In this document: in pieces, positions 22,709-29,631 of the stretch
Position numbering within the stretch: position 1 is the first letter of the stretch
Layout: every line of letters starts with the position of its first letter
Position numbers and translations under genes: made by a program
The notes under the pieces: generated by a model
What the model saw: only the letters and a program-made list of their open reading frames with translations
Databases searched by the model: none
Told to the model about the DNA's origin: nothing
NCBI RefSeq assembly: GCF_031846275.1
Contig: NZ_JAVRIB010000021.1
Location: 1-30,098, forward strand
Reading direction: 5' to 3'
DNA length: 30,098 nt
DNA from: Spectribacter hydrogenoxidans
GTDB lineage: Bacteria > Pseudomonadota > Gammaproteobacteria > Nevskiales > Salinisphaeraceae

Positions 22709-24445
22709 ATGTATCTGCATTACTTTCAGCTGAAGGATTTTCCCTTCGCGGTGACGCCGGATCCGACCTACCTGTTCCTGAGCGAACACCACCGGGAAGC
22801 GTTGGGCCACCTGCTTTACGGCACCGGGGAAAGCGGCGGCTTCGTGCAGCTTACCGGCGAAGTGGGTACGGGTAAGACCACGCTGATCCGCGCATTGTTG
22901 CAACAGGAACATGACAATCTCGATGTCGCCCTCTGCCTGAACCCGCAACTGACGGTCAACGAATTCGTTGCGCAGATCTGCGATGAGCTTGGTGCCAAGC
23001 GCCCCAAACGCGCAGGCACCACGCTGAAGGCCCTGGTCGATGCGCTCAACGAACATCTGCTGGGCACCCACGCCGACGGCCGGCGCACCGTACTCATTGT
23101 GGACGAGGCGCAGAATCTCGACCGGGACGTGCTCGAGCAACTGCGCTTGCTGACCAACCTGGAAACCAGCAAGCACAAGCTGCTGCGCATCATCCTGGTC
23201 GGCCAGCCGGAACTCGAGGAACTGCTGCGCCGGTCGGATCTGCGCCAGCTGGCGCAGCGGATCACCGCGCGTTTCCATCTGCCCTCGCTGGATGCGGCCC
23301 AGACCCGGGCCTATATCCGCCATCGCCTGGTGGTGGCCGGCGGCAACGCCGCGCTTTTCGGCACCACGGCCTGCCGGCGCGTGCACCGGGTCACCGGTGG
23401 CGTGCCCCGGCTGATCAATACGGTCTGCGATCGGGCGCTGATGGGGGCCTACAGCCTGGGAAAGGACGAGGTCACCACGGCCATGGTCCAGCGTGCGGCC
23501 CGTGAGTCGCTTGCCGATGAGCCATCCCGGATCTGGCAGGCACGGCCCGCGTACCGGGTGGCCGGGGCGGCGGCACTGGTACTTGGCGCGCTCTGCCTGG
23601 GCATCTATCTCGGTGTCAATCGCCCCGCCGTCTCCGAATTGCCGGCAATTGCGGCAGATGACTCGGATGCGGCCGCGCCCGAAACGTCTTCCGAGACAGC
23701 GGATAGCACGGGCAAGACTGAAGCCGCCGACGTGACCGAAGCGCCGTCGCCGGACGATCCGCCCGTCACGATTGTCGTACCCGAATCCGCGCCCGAGATC
23801 GAAACGCCGGCGCCACCATCGGAACCGGATGTGGCCGAGGCGGAAGCGCTGCCCGACGTGGGCGCGGACCTCGCCCAGCTGCAGCGCATGTGGGGCATCT
23901 TCGAGGACGTCACACCGGCCTGCGAGGCATTCCCGGCCGACGGCCTGCGCTGTCTGAGCGATCAGGCGACGCTGGATGAACTTCGTGAGTTCAACCTGCC
24001 TGCGCTGCTCACGCTGCGGGATGGCGAGCAGGTCCGGGACGTCATTCTCAGCGGCATCGGGGATGACGACACGATCAGAATCGTGACTGCCTATGGCCAG
24101 CAGACCTGGTCCCGCGAAGCTTTGCTGGGTTTCTGGACCGGCGAGTTCACGCTGCTCTGGCGCCTGGAGGCGCCGACCCGGCGTGTGTCCCGTGGGTCGG
24201 TCGGGCCGGGCGTGGTCTGGGTGCGCCGGCGACTGGCCATCGCGGACGGCGTGAATCCCGACAATCGGGCCGGCCGGCCATCGCCGATATTCGATCAGGA
24301 ACTCGACACACAGGTACGTGAGTTTCAGCTTCGCCAGGGCGTGACCCCCGATGGTGTGGTCGGCGCGCGCACCATGATCCTGCTGAACAATGTCGAGCCG
24401 GCGCCCAACACGCCCAGCCTGACCGTGGCCAGAGGCGGAGACTGA
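22709..24445 (+). CDS. gspA: ExeA/GspA-like AAA ATPase with peptidoglycan-binding domain
   Basis: 578 aa. With GspB/ExeB it is thought to help insert and assemble the GspD secretin through the cell wall. The N-terminal cytoplasmic ATPase begins YFQLKDFPFAVTPDPTYLF and has Walker A GEVGTGKT (50-57) and Walker B VLIVDEAQNL. A membrane helix lies near residues 283-303 (GAAALVLGALCLGIYLGV). An acidic, Pro/Glu/Thr-rich periplasmic linker follows, then a C39-like region and a C-terminal peptidoglycan-binding fold (FDQELDTQVREFQLRQGVTPDGVVG). The start at 22709 matches homologs (MYLHYF), although no Shine-Dalgarno precedes it; upstream in-frame starts add 14-28 unrelated residues. Divergent from gspC, 2 nt from gspB. 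Confidence 0.92.
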   Translation: MYLHYFQLKDFPFAVTPDPTYLFLSEHHREALGHLLYGTGESGGFVQLTGEVGTGKTTLIRALLQQEHDNLDVALCLNPQLTVNEFVAQICDELGAKRPKRAGTTLKALVDALNEHLLGTHADGRRTVLIVDEAQNLDRDVLEQLRLLTNLETSKHKLLRIILVGQPELEELLRRSDLRQLAQRITARFHLPSLDAAQTRAYIRHRLVVAGGNAALFGTTACRRVHRVTGGVPRLINTVCDRALMGAYSLGKDEVTTAMVQRAARESLADEPSRIWQARPAYRVAGAAALVLGALCLGIYLGVNRPAVSELPAIAADDSDAAAPETSSETADSTGKTEAADVTEAPSPDDPPVTIVVPESAPEIETPAPPSEPDVAEAEALPDVGADLAQLQRMWGIFEDVTPACEAFPADGLRCLSDQATLDELREFNLPALLTLRDGEQVRDVILSGIGDDDTIRIVTAYGQQTWSREALLGFWTGEFTLLWRLEAPTRRVSRGSVGPGVVWVRRRLAIADGVNPDNRAGRPSPIFDQELDTQVREFQLRQGVTPDGVVGARTMILLNNVEPAPNTPSLTVARGGD

Positions 24446-24447
24446 GG

Positions 24448-25086
24448 ATGTCGTACCTGCTGGATGCCCTGCGCAAGGCGGAGCGGGAACGCCGACTGGG
24501 CGAGGTGCCGGACCTGGGTACCGAAACGGTTGATGGAACCGCGTCGCGCGCGAGTGGTCTGCCGGTATGGATGTTCTGGCTGATCGGGGTGGTGGTGGCA
24601 GTGAATCTGGGCGGCATGGCGGCGATGTGGTGGGCCTGGTCGGCCGAGCCGCCCGCGTCGTCACCGGCTGCCGCCGGAACGGCATCCATGCCGGCGCCAC
24701 CGGCGGCGGTGGCGGTCGCAATCGATCCGGCTGAAAAGGCGATGCCACCCGCTGATACGCCGAATGAGCCCGTCGTCCGTGCCGCGCCGGAACCGGCACC
24801 CGTTCCCGAGCCGACCCAGCCCCCGGCCTCGTCATCGGACCAGGCCGACGACAGCGTGCCCACTCGCCGAGCCCTGTCGGCTGCTCAGCAACAACGTCTA
24901 CCCGACCTCGCCATGAACGGGCTGCTCTACAGCAGCATTCCCGGGCGCAGCTTCGTGCTGATCAACGGCCGCCGCTATCACCAGGGCGAGCGCACCGCGG
25001 CCGGCCCGGCGGTGGAATCCATCGACGAGAATGGCGCGATCCTCAATCATGAGGGCCTGCGGTTCCGGCTGCCGGCCCCGCAGTAG
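24448..25086 (+). CDS. gspB: Type II secretion system protein B (ExeB-like)
   Basis: 212 aa. Inner-membrane partner of GspA. It opens with the hallmark MSYLLDALRKAERERRLGEVPDL, has one membrane helix at about 37-60 (WMFWLIGVVVAVNLGGMAAM), a Pro/Ala-rich periplasmic linker (about 65-135), and the C-terminal GspB domain (LAMNGLLYSSIPGRSFVLING, then YHQGERTAAGPAVESI) that contacts peptidoglycan or secretin. It starts 2 nt after the gspA stop, within an AGGATG context, so the two are coupled. Confidence 0.93.
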   Translation: MSYLLDALRKAERERRLGEVPDLGTETVDGTASRASGLPVWMFWLIGVVVAVNLGGMAAMWWAWSAEPPASSPAAAGTASMPAPPAAVAVAIDPAEKAMPPADTPNEPVVRAAPEPAPVPEPTQPPASSSDQADDSVPTRRALSAAQQQRLPDLAMNGLLYSSIPGRSFVLINGRRYHQGERTAAGPAVESIDENGAILNHEGLRFRLPAPQ

Positions 25087-25092
25087 GTCGCC

Positions 25093-25656
25093 ATGCATCG
25101 TTTGGCCATCGCGCTGTTGCTGATTGGCGGCGCCGGAACGGCCCAGGCCGCGGGCATCCGCTGTGATGGCGGTCTGGTCGATCGTGGCGATCTGCAGATC
25201 GAGGTTCTGGACGCCTGCGGCGAACCGGATTTCCGCGACGACTGGGCCGCGGGCTCGCTCCCCGCCGGCGTGGTCGCGCCGGACGTCACCCAGTGGACCT
25301 ACAATTTCGGCCGAGGCAACCTGCTGTATATCCTGCGCTTTCGCAACGGACGGGTGATCGGCATCGACAACGACGGCTATGGCTTCGATGCGGACAACAC
25401 CAGCGAAGACTGTGGCCCCACCGACATCGTCCCCGGCATGACCAAGTACCGGCTGCTATCGGCCTGCGGCTCGCCGGCACAGCGTGACAGCCGGGTGGTG
25501 CTGCGTTCCTCCCGACACTTCCGTTACGGGGTGGCCGAACAGATCCGGCGCGAAACCTGGATCTACAACTTCGGCAGCCGCCGGCTGTTGCGGAAGGTCA
25601 TCCTCGAAAACGGCCGCGTAGTAAGGATCGATACCGATAACCGGGGGTTTGATTAG
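25093..25656 (+). CDS. DUF2845 family exported protein with two internal repeats
   Basis: 187 aa, function unknown. It has a Sec signal peptide (MHRLAIALLLIGGAGTAQA, cut near residue 19). The mature part holds two copies of one unit: LEVLDACGEPDFRD...WTYNFGRGNLLYIL...RVIGIDNDGYGFD-like and LLSACGSPAQRD...WIYNFGSRRLLRKV...RVVRIDTDNRGFD. Each has a conserved Cys in ACG(E/S)P and a YNFG turn, the DUF2845 pattern. It starts 6 nt after gspB, so it is likely co-transcribed with gspAB. Whether it serves secretion is inference only. Its TAG overlaps the TAA of the convergent gene. Confidence 0.85.
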   Translation: MHRLAIALLLIGGAGTAQAAGIRCDGGLVDRGDLQIEVLDACGEPDFRDDWAAGSLPAGVVAPDVTQWTYNFGRGNLLYILRFRNGRVIGIDNDGYGFDADNTSEDCGPTDIVPGMTKYRLLSACGSPAQRDSRVVLRSSRHFRYGVAEQIRRETWIYNFGSRRLLRKVILENGRVVRIDTDNRGFD

Positions 25657-26078
25657 CGACGCTCACCCCACTCGGCACGCCAGCCCTCACGAACGTCCGG
25701 CGGCAGGGACTGTGCGGTCTCGATCACGATCCGGTGTGTGAGCGCCTGCATGGCATCGGTGCGGCGGGCCAACTCGTCAAAGGCGGCTTCAAGCGCGGCC
25801 TCATCGAGCGGATCCGCGGCGATGCGGTCGGCGATATGGGCACGGGCTTCCCGGATGCCGTGGATGTGCTCGCGAATGTCGTCGCGATGGGCCTTGAAGG
25901 CATCGCGAAGCGCCGGTCGTGCGGCCTCGGGCACACCGCGGAGCATGTGTGGCCCGTGATGCCGGGGCCCATCGGAAACCAGGCGGCCCACGACCACCCC
26001 GGCGATGACCAGATTCAGGGCCAGCGAAACAGCCAGTAGCAGGCCGACGCCCAGCCGCCCGCGGCGAGACAGCGTCAT
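25653..26078 (-). CDS. Periplasmic metal-sensor-like protein (heavy-metal resistance, Spy/CnrX type)
   Basis: 141 aa. One N-terminal membrane anchor or uncleaved signal (residues about 8-30, LGVGLLLAVSLALNLVIAGVVVG), then a His-containing segment (GPRHHGPHM) and an all-helical domain of the heavy-metal-resistance/Spy-like type, with KAHRDDIREHIHGIREARAHI and a late LTHRIVIETAQSLPPDVREGW. In CnrX-like proteins such helices bind Ni, Co or Cu and release the anti-sigma factor. The start at 26078 overlaps the stop of the candidate anti-sigma gene (ATGA). A role as sensor for the adjacent ECF sigma factor is inferred from fold and order. Confidence 0.8.
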   Translation of the reverse strand: MTLSRRGRLGVGLLLAVSLALNLVIAGVVVGRLVSDGPRHHGPHMLRGVPEAARPALRDAFKAHRDDIREHIHGIREARAHIADRIAADPLDEAALEAAFDELARRTDAMQALTHRIVIETAQSLPPDVREGWRAEWGERR

Positions 26079-26482
26079 TGTGACAACTCCGTGAGATAGG
26101 TATCCCCGTAGGCCAGCCCCGCGATGTCGACGACATCCTCGGTTGGCGCGAACAGCGTCGTGCCCAGCACCAGACCGGTCAGCAGTGAGGCCGTGGCGAG
26201 GGTGGCCCCGGCCCACCACAATGGCCTTGGCTCGGCGATGGGCCGGACCGATGGCGGATGATGGCCGGGAATGGCCGTCAGCCGGGCGTGCAGTGTCGGG
26301 CCGACGGGGGCGACTCCCGCGCCACCCAGAGCCCGGTCGAGTGCTTCGCCTTCGGCCAGCCGGTCGCGGGCATCGGCGGATTGCGCCAGCAGCCGGCGGG
26401 CCGCGCGCCGATCACGCCACGGCCAGGTACCGATCGCGGTGCCGCGCCGGTCCAGCAGTGTCTGAAAGTGTTCGGGTGTCAT
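26075..26482 (-). CDS. Candidate membrane-anchored anti-sigma factor
   Basis: 135 aa. A cytoplasmic N-terminal region rich in Arg/Ala helices (FQTLLDRRGTAIGTWPW, RRLLAQSADARDRLAEGEALD) precedes one membrane helix at about 88-110 (WWAGATLATASLLTGLVLGTTLF) and a short periplasmic tail. It has no cysteines, so it is not a zinc-type (ZAS) anti-sigma factor. The family is not securely recognised from sequence. The assignment rests on topology and on position directly after the ECF sigma gene, whose stop it overlaps by ATGA, and before the sensor-like gene, also by ATGA. Expected role: hold the sigma factor at the membrane until a periplasmic signal arrives. Confidence 0.7.
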   Translation of the reverse strand: MTPEHFQTLLDRRGTAIGTWPWRDRRAARRLLAQSADARDRLAEGEALDRALGGAGVAPVGPTLHARLTAIPGHHPPSVRPIAEPRPLWWAGATLATASLLTGLVLGTTLFAPTEDVVDIAGLAYGDTYLTELSQ

Positions 26483-27024
26483 CGCAGGTCCCCCAGTTGC
26501 GTACGCAGGCTGCGCCGGGCGCGTACCAACAACGCCTCGAGTGCCTTGACCGATACCTGCATGATGGCCGCGGCTTCCCGGTTGCTCAATTCGCGCCCGG
26601 TGGTGAGGGCAATGGCGGCACGCTGCGACAGGGGCAGCGTGCGGACGGCCGACTCGACCCGATCACGGGTCTGCCGGTTTGCCGCGGCGTGATCGGGGCC
26701 GGGGGCCTCGGTCGCCGGTTCCGGTTCATCGTCCAGCGATGCGGGCGGAGCGGGGCCTCGGCGGCTATTGAGGCTGGCATTCATGACGATCCGGTACAGC
26801 CAGGTGGTGAATCGTGCCCGGCCGGGCCGATAGGTGTCGGCCCGGGTCCACAACCGCGTGAATACCTCCTGGGTCACGTCCTCGGCGTCCGCCTGCTGTA
26901 CCAGCACCCGCCGGGCGAGCGCGAGGACACGGTCGGCATGGCGGTCCACGAGCTGGCGAAACGCGTCGGCATCGCCGGTCGCCACTCTTGCCATGAGCCG
27001 ATCGTCATCCTCGCGCTCTCCCAT
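26479..27024 (-). CDS. ECF-subfamily RNA polymerase sigma factor
   Basis: 181 aa. Region 2 is at about 20-85 (DADAFRQLVDRHADRVLALARRVL, DAEDVTQEVFTRLW, FTTWLYRIVMNASLNSRR). A Pro/Glu-rich linker separates it from region 4 at about 125-175 (LPLSQRAAIALTTGRELSNREAAAIM, VSVKALEALLVRARRSLR). There is no region 1.1 or 3, as expected for the ECF group. It directs transcription of a small regulon, probably including its own operon. It follows the EF-hand gene by 18 nt and overlaps the anti-sigma candidate. Which ECF subgroup it belongs to cannot be told by eye; the neighbourhood recalls CnrH-type systems. Confidence 0.92.
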   Translation of the reverse strand: MGEREDDDRLMARVATGDADAFRQLVDRHADRVLALARRVLVQQADAEDVTQEVFTRLWTRADTYRPGRARFTTWLYRIVMNASLNSRRGPAPPASLDDEPEPATEAPGPDHAAANRQTRDRVESAVRTLPLSQRAAIALTTGRELSNREAAAIMQVSVKALEALLVRARRSLRTQLGDLR

Positions 27025-27042
27025 GCAGACGCGGTCCGGCGC

Positions 27043-27495
27043 CTATTCGGGCTTGTCGCCGCGGTGCTTGCCGTGGTGCGCCTGACGCATGGCCTTCATT
27101 TCCTCGCGGGTGATGCGGCCGTCGCCATCGGCATCCGCCTTGTCGAACCAGGGGGTCGGGGCGTTCTGCATTTCGGTCTGGGAGATGCGACCGTCACCGT
27201 CGGTATCCATGACGGCCATCTTGTCACGACCGCGCTTCTTCCGGTCGGCTTCCTGGCGGGCCTTGAAAGCGTCACGCGCAGCCTGTCGTTCTTCGTCAGT
27301 CACGTAGCCATCACCGTCGGCGTCCAGCTTCTCGAACATCGACATGCGCATCTGCAGGGATTCTTCCCGCGAAATGGCGCCGTCGCCGTCTGCGTCGATC
27401 TTGCCAAAGCCATGACCATGACCATGGCCGGCCTGGGCTGCGCCGGTGGCTGCCAGCAGTGCCGCGGCTGCGAGGGTGGTGGGGATGAATTTCAT
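27043..27495 (-). CDS. Periplasmic EF-hand calcium-binding protein
   Basis: 150 aa. Signal peptide of about 22 residues (cleaved at AQA|GH), a His-rich mature N-terminus (GHGHGHGFG), and four well-formed EF-hand loops with the D-x-D-G-D-G-x-[IV]-[ST]-x-x-E pattern starting at D34, D58, D97 and D121, joined in pairs around a basic linker (ARQEADRKKRGRDK). The C-terminus is His/Lys-rich (AHHGKHRGDKPE). It should bind calcium and possibly a transition metal through the His runs. The start at 27495 is preferred over 27501 because GGAG sits 7 nt upstream of it. It is the first gene of the cluster with the ECF sigma factor. Confidence 0.88.
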   Translation of the reverse strand: MKFIPTTLAAAALLAATGAAQAGHGHGHGFGKIDADGDGAISREESLQMRMSMFEKLDADGDGYVTDEERQAARDAFKARQEADRKKRGRDKMAVMDTDGDGRISQTEMQNAPTPWFDKADADGDGRITREEMKAMRQAHHGKHRGDKPE

Positions 27496-27544
27496 CAGCA
27501 TGCTCCGTTTCAGGGGTGGGCCGGTCCATGACCGGTTCATCAAC

Positions 27545-27570
27545 TGATACACGCGCCGACACGGATTCCC
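27545..27570 (-). promoter_or_regulatory. Candidate ECF-type promoter of the EF-hand/sigma operon
   Basis: On the minus strand GGGAATCC (27570-27563) is followed about 15 nt later by TATCA (27549-27545), resembling ECF -35 (GGAAY) and -10 elements. A transcription start near 27538 would leave a leader of about 43 nt. The leader would begin with a small hairpin, CCGGT/ACCGG (27521-27535). The spacing is slightly short for the classic sigma-E consensus. Autoregulation is inferred. Confidence 0.35.
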
Positions 27571-27737
27571 TGCGCACCGACGATCACGAGCGAGCATGTG
27601 CAATCCGCAGACGTGAAGCCGCCACCATTGGCCTTGCGGTGAAAGCCGGGGGGCTGGCAGGCGAAATTGGTCCCGATGTCCCGGCTTTCTGGTAGCTTGC
27701 GCGCTTCCCCGTAGCCCCTATGCCCGGAGGAACGGAC

Positions 27738-29513
27738 TTGAGCGCCTCGGACACCACGCATCGCGAATGGCGGCGGCTGCGCCTGCTGGTTCCCTATCTA
27801 TGGGAATTCCGCGGGCGGGTGGTGGTGGCGCTGGCGTTTCTGGTGGCGGCAAAGCTGGCCACAGTTACGCTGCCGATCGTACTCAAACGCATCGTCGACA
27901 GCCTGGATGCCAGTCAGCAGGAGGTCATCGTGCTGCCGCTGGCGATGCTGATCGTCTACGGCGTTCTTCGTCTGAGCACGGTACTGCTGGGTGAACTCCG
28001 CGATCTCGTGTTCGGCCGCGTGACCGAGCGGGCCATGCGCCGGCTGGCGCTGCGGGCGTTCGAGCATCTGCACGGGCTGAATCTCGATTTCCATCTGGCT
28101 CGGCGCACCGGCGGGTTGTCGCGGGATATCGAACGGGGCACCGCCGGTATCAGCTTTCTGCTGCGGTTCATGCTGTTCAACATCCTGCCCACGCTGCTGG
28201 AAATCGGGCTGGTGGTGGGCATTCTGCTGGTGTACTACGACTGGTTCTTTGCGGCGATCGTGCTGTCGTCGGTAGTGCTCTACATCCTGCTGTCGGCGGT
28301 GCTCACCGAATGGCGCACCCGTCACGTGCGCGAGTCCAACCGGCTGGATTCGGAAGCCAACACCCGGGCGATGGACAGCCTGCTGAACTACGAAACGGTC
28401 AAGTACTTCGGCAACGAGGGGTTCGAGGCCGGCCAGTACGACCGCTTTCTGGCCTCGTGGGAGCAGGCATTGCGCCGCAGCCGCTTGTCGCTGGGGCTGC
28501 TGAACGTGGCACAGGCGCTGATCATCGGTGGCGCGATCACCGCCATGATGATCCTGGCCGGCCGGCAGGTAGTCGACGGTGCGATGACCGTGGGCGATCT
28601 GGTGATGATCAACGCCTACATGCTGCAACTGTTCCTGCCGCTGAACTTCCTCGGTTTCGTCTACCGGGAGATCAAGCGGGCGCTGGCCGACATCAGCCGG
28701 ATGTTCCAGCTGCTGGATGTGGAGCCGGCTATTGCCGACGCCCCGGATGCCGTGCCGCTGGCAGTGTCGCAGCCCGCCGTTCGGTTCGATCGTGTCAGTT
28801 TCGGTTACCGCAGTGACCGGCCGATTCTGCGCGACGTCTCGTTCGAGATTCCCGCGGGGCGCAAGATCGCGGTGGTCGGTGCCAGCGGCGCGGGCAAGTC
28901 GACGCTGGCCCGGCTGCTGTTCCGGTTCTACGACGTGGATGCGGGGGCGATTACCGTCGATGGCACCGATATTCGCGAGGTGACGCAGGACAGTCTGCGC
29001 GCGGCCATCGGGGTGGTGCCCCAGGATACCGTGCTGTTCAACGAAACCATCGAATACAACATCCGCTACGGGCGGCCGGAGGCAGACCGGGTCGCGGTGG
29101 AGCGGGTGGCGCGGCTGGCCCATCTGGACGCATTCATCGCCGCGCTGCCGGAAGGCTATGACACCATGGTGGGCGAACGCGGCCTGAAGCTCTCGGGTGG
29201 CGAGAAGCAGCGCATTGCGATCGCTCGGACCATGCTCAAGGACCCGGCGATCCTGATATTCGATGAGGCTACCTCGTCGCTCGACAGCCACGCTGAACGG
29301 GCGATTCTCGACGCCATGCGGGATGTGGCCGCCGATCGCACGACGCTGGTCATCGCTCATCGATTGTCGACCGTGGTCGACGCCGACGAGATCGTGGTAC
29401 TCGACCATGGTCGGGTGGTCGAGCGCGGCCGACATGCCGCGCTGCTGGCGGTGGACGGCCGGTACGCCTCGATGTGGCAACTGCAACGACAAGCACAGCA
29501 ACAGCAGGTCTGA
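27738..29513 (+). CDS. Atm1/HMT-type ABC exporter (fused permease and ATPase)
   Basis: About 591 aa. A half-size ABC exporter of the ABCB7/Atm1/HMT1 group: six membrane helices (about 20-310) carry features such as LVFGRVTERAMRRLALRAFEHLH, LDFHLARRTGG and LLNYETVKYFGNE, typical of this group, which exports glutathione-linked metal or sulfur compounds. The nucleotide-binding domain has Walker A GASGAGKS (381-388), signature LSGGEKQ (485-491), Walker B ILIFDEATSSLD (505-516) and the H-loop in VIAHRLSTV. The start is taken as TTG 27738, 7 nt after GGAGG (27726-27730). ATG 27720 is in frame and adds six residues but has no ribosome site. It is divergent from the EF-hand/sigma cluster. Confidence 0.92.
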   Translation: MSASDTTHREWRRLRLLVPYLWEFRGRVVVALAFLVAAKLATVTLPIVLKRIVDSLDASQQEVIVLPLAMLIVYGVLRLSTVLLGELRDLVFGRVTERAMRRLALRAFEHLHGLNLDFHLARRTGGLSRDIERGTAGISFLLRFMLFNILPTLLEIGLVVGILLVYYDWFFAAIVLSSVVLYILLSAVLTEWRTRHVRESNRLDSEANTRAMDSLLNYETVKYFGNEGFEAGQYDRFLASWEQALRRSRLSLGLLNVAQALIIGGAITAMMILAGRQVVDGAMTVGDLVMINAYMLQLFLPLNFLGFVYREIKRALADISRMFQLLDVEPAIADAPDAVPLAVSQPAVRFDRVSFGYRSDRPILRDVSFEIPAGRKIAVVGASGAGKSTLARLLFRFYDVDAGAITVDGTDIREVTQDSLRAAIGVVPQDTVLFNETIEYNIRYGRPEADRVAVERVARLAHLDAFIAALPEGYDTMVGERGLKLSGGEKQRIAIARTMLKDPAILIFDEATSSLDSHAERAILDAMRDVAADRTTLVIAHRLSTVVDADEIVVLDHGRVVERGRHAALLAVDGRYASMWQLQRQAQQQQV

Positions 29514-29527
29514 GTTGATCGCATTCG

Positions 29528-29554
29528 GACGCCTACCTGTTGGGAGGGGGCGTC
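29528..29554 (+). terminator. Weak hairpin after the ABC exporter gene
   Basis: GACGCC (29528-29533) and GGCGTC (29549-29554) can pair, with a small inner CC-TGTT-GG. It lies 14 nt past the exporter stop. There is no following T-run, so termination activity is uncertain. Confidence 0.25.
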
Positions 29555-29631
29555 TCTGAGCCGCGCGTGTCTAGCATGGCTGATCGGCCACGGGGAGAAT
29601 GGTCGAAAAACAATGGCGAGAGGGGGAATTC

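Noticed and set aside
22661..22709. Upstream in-frame ATG codons as the gspA start (22625 or 22667)
   Set aside because: They add 14-28 residues unlike ExeA/GspA homologs, which begin at the MYLxxF motif; none has a ribosome site.
22694..24835. Minus-strand 713-codon open frame opposite gspA/gspB
   Set aside because: Antisense to two clearly recognised genes. Its translation is Arg/Gly/His-rich with no domain; a side effect of high GC.
27798..29501. Minus-strand 567-codon open frame opposite the ABC exporter
   Set aside because: Antisense shadow; Gln/His/Arg-rich translation without domains.
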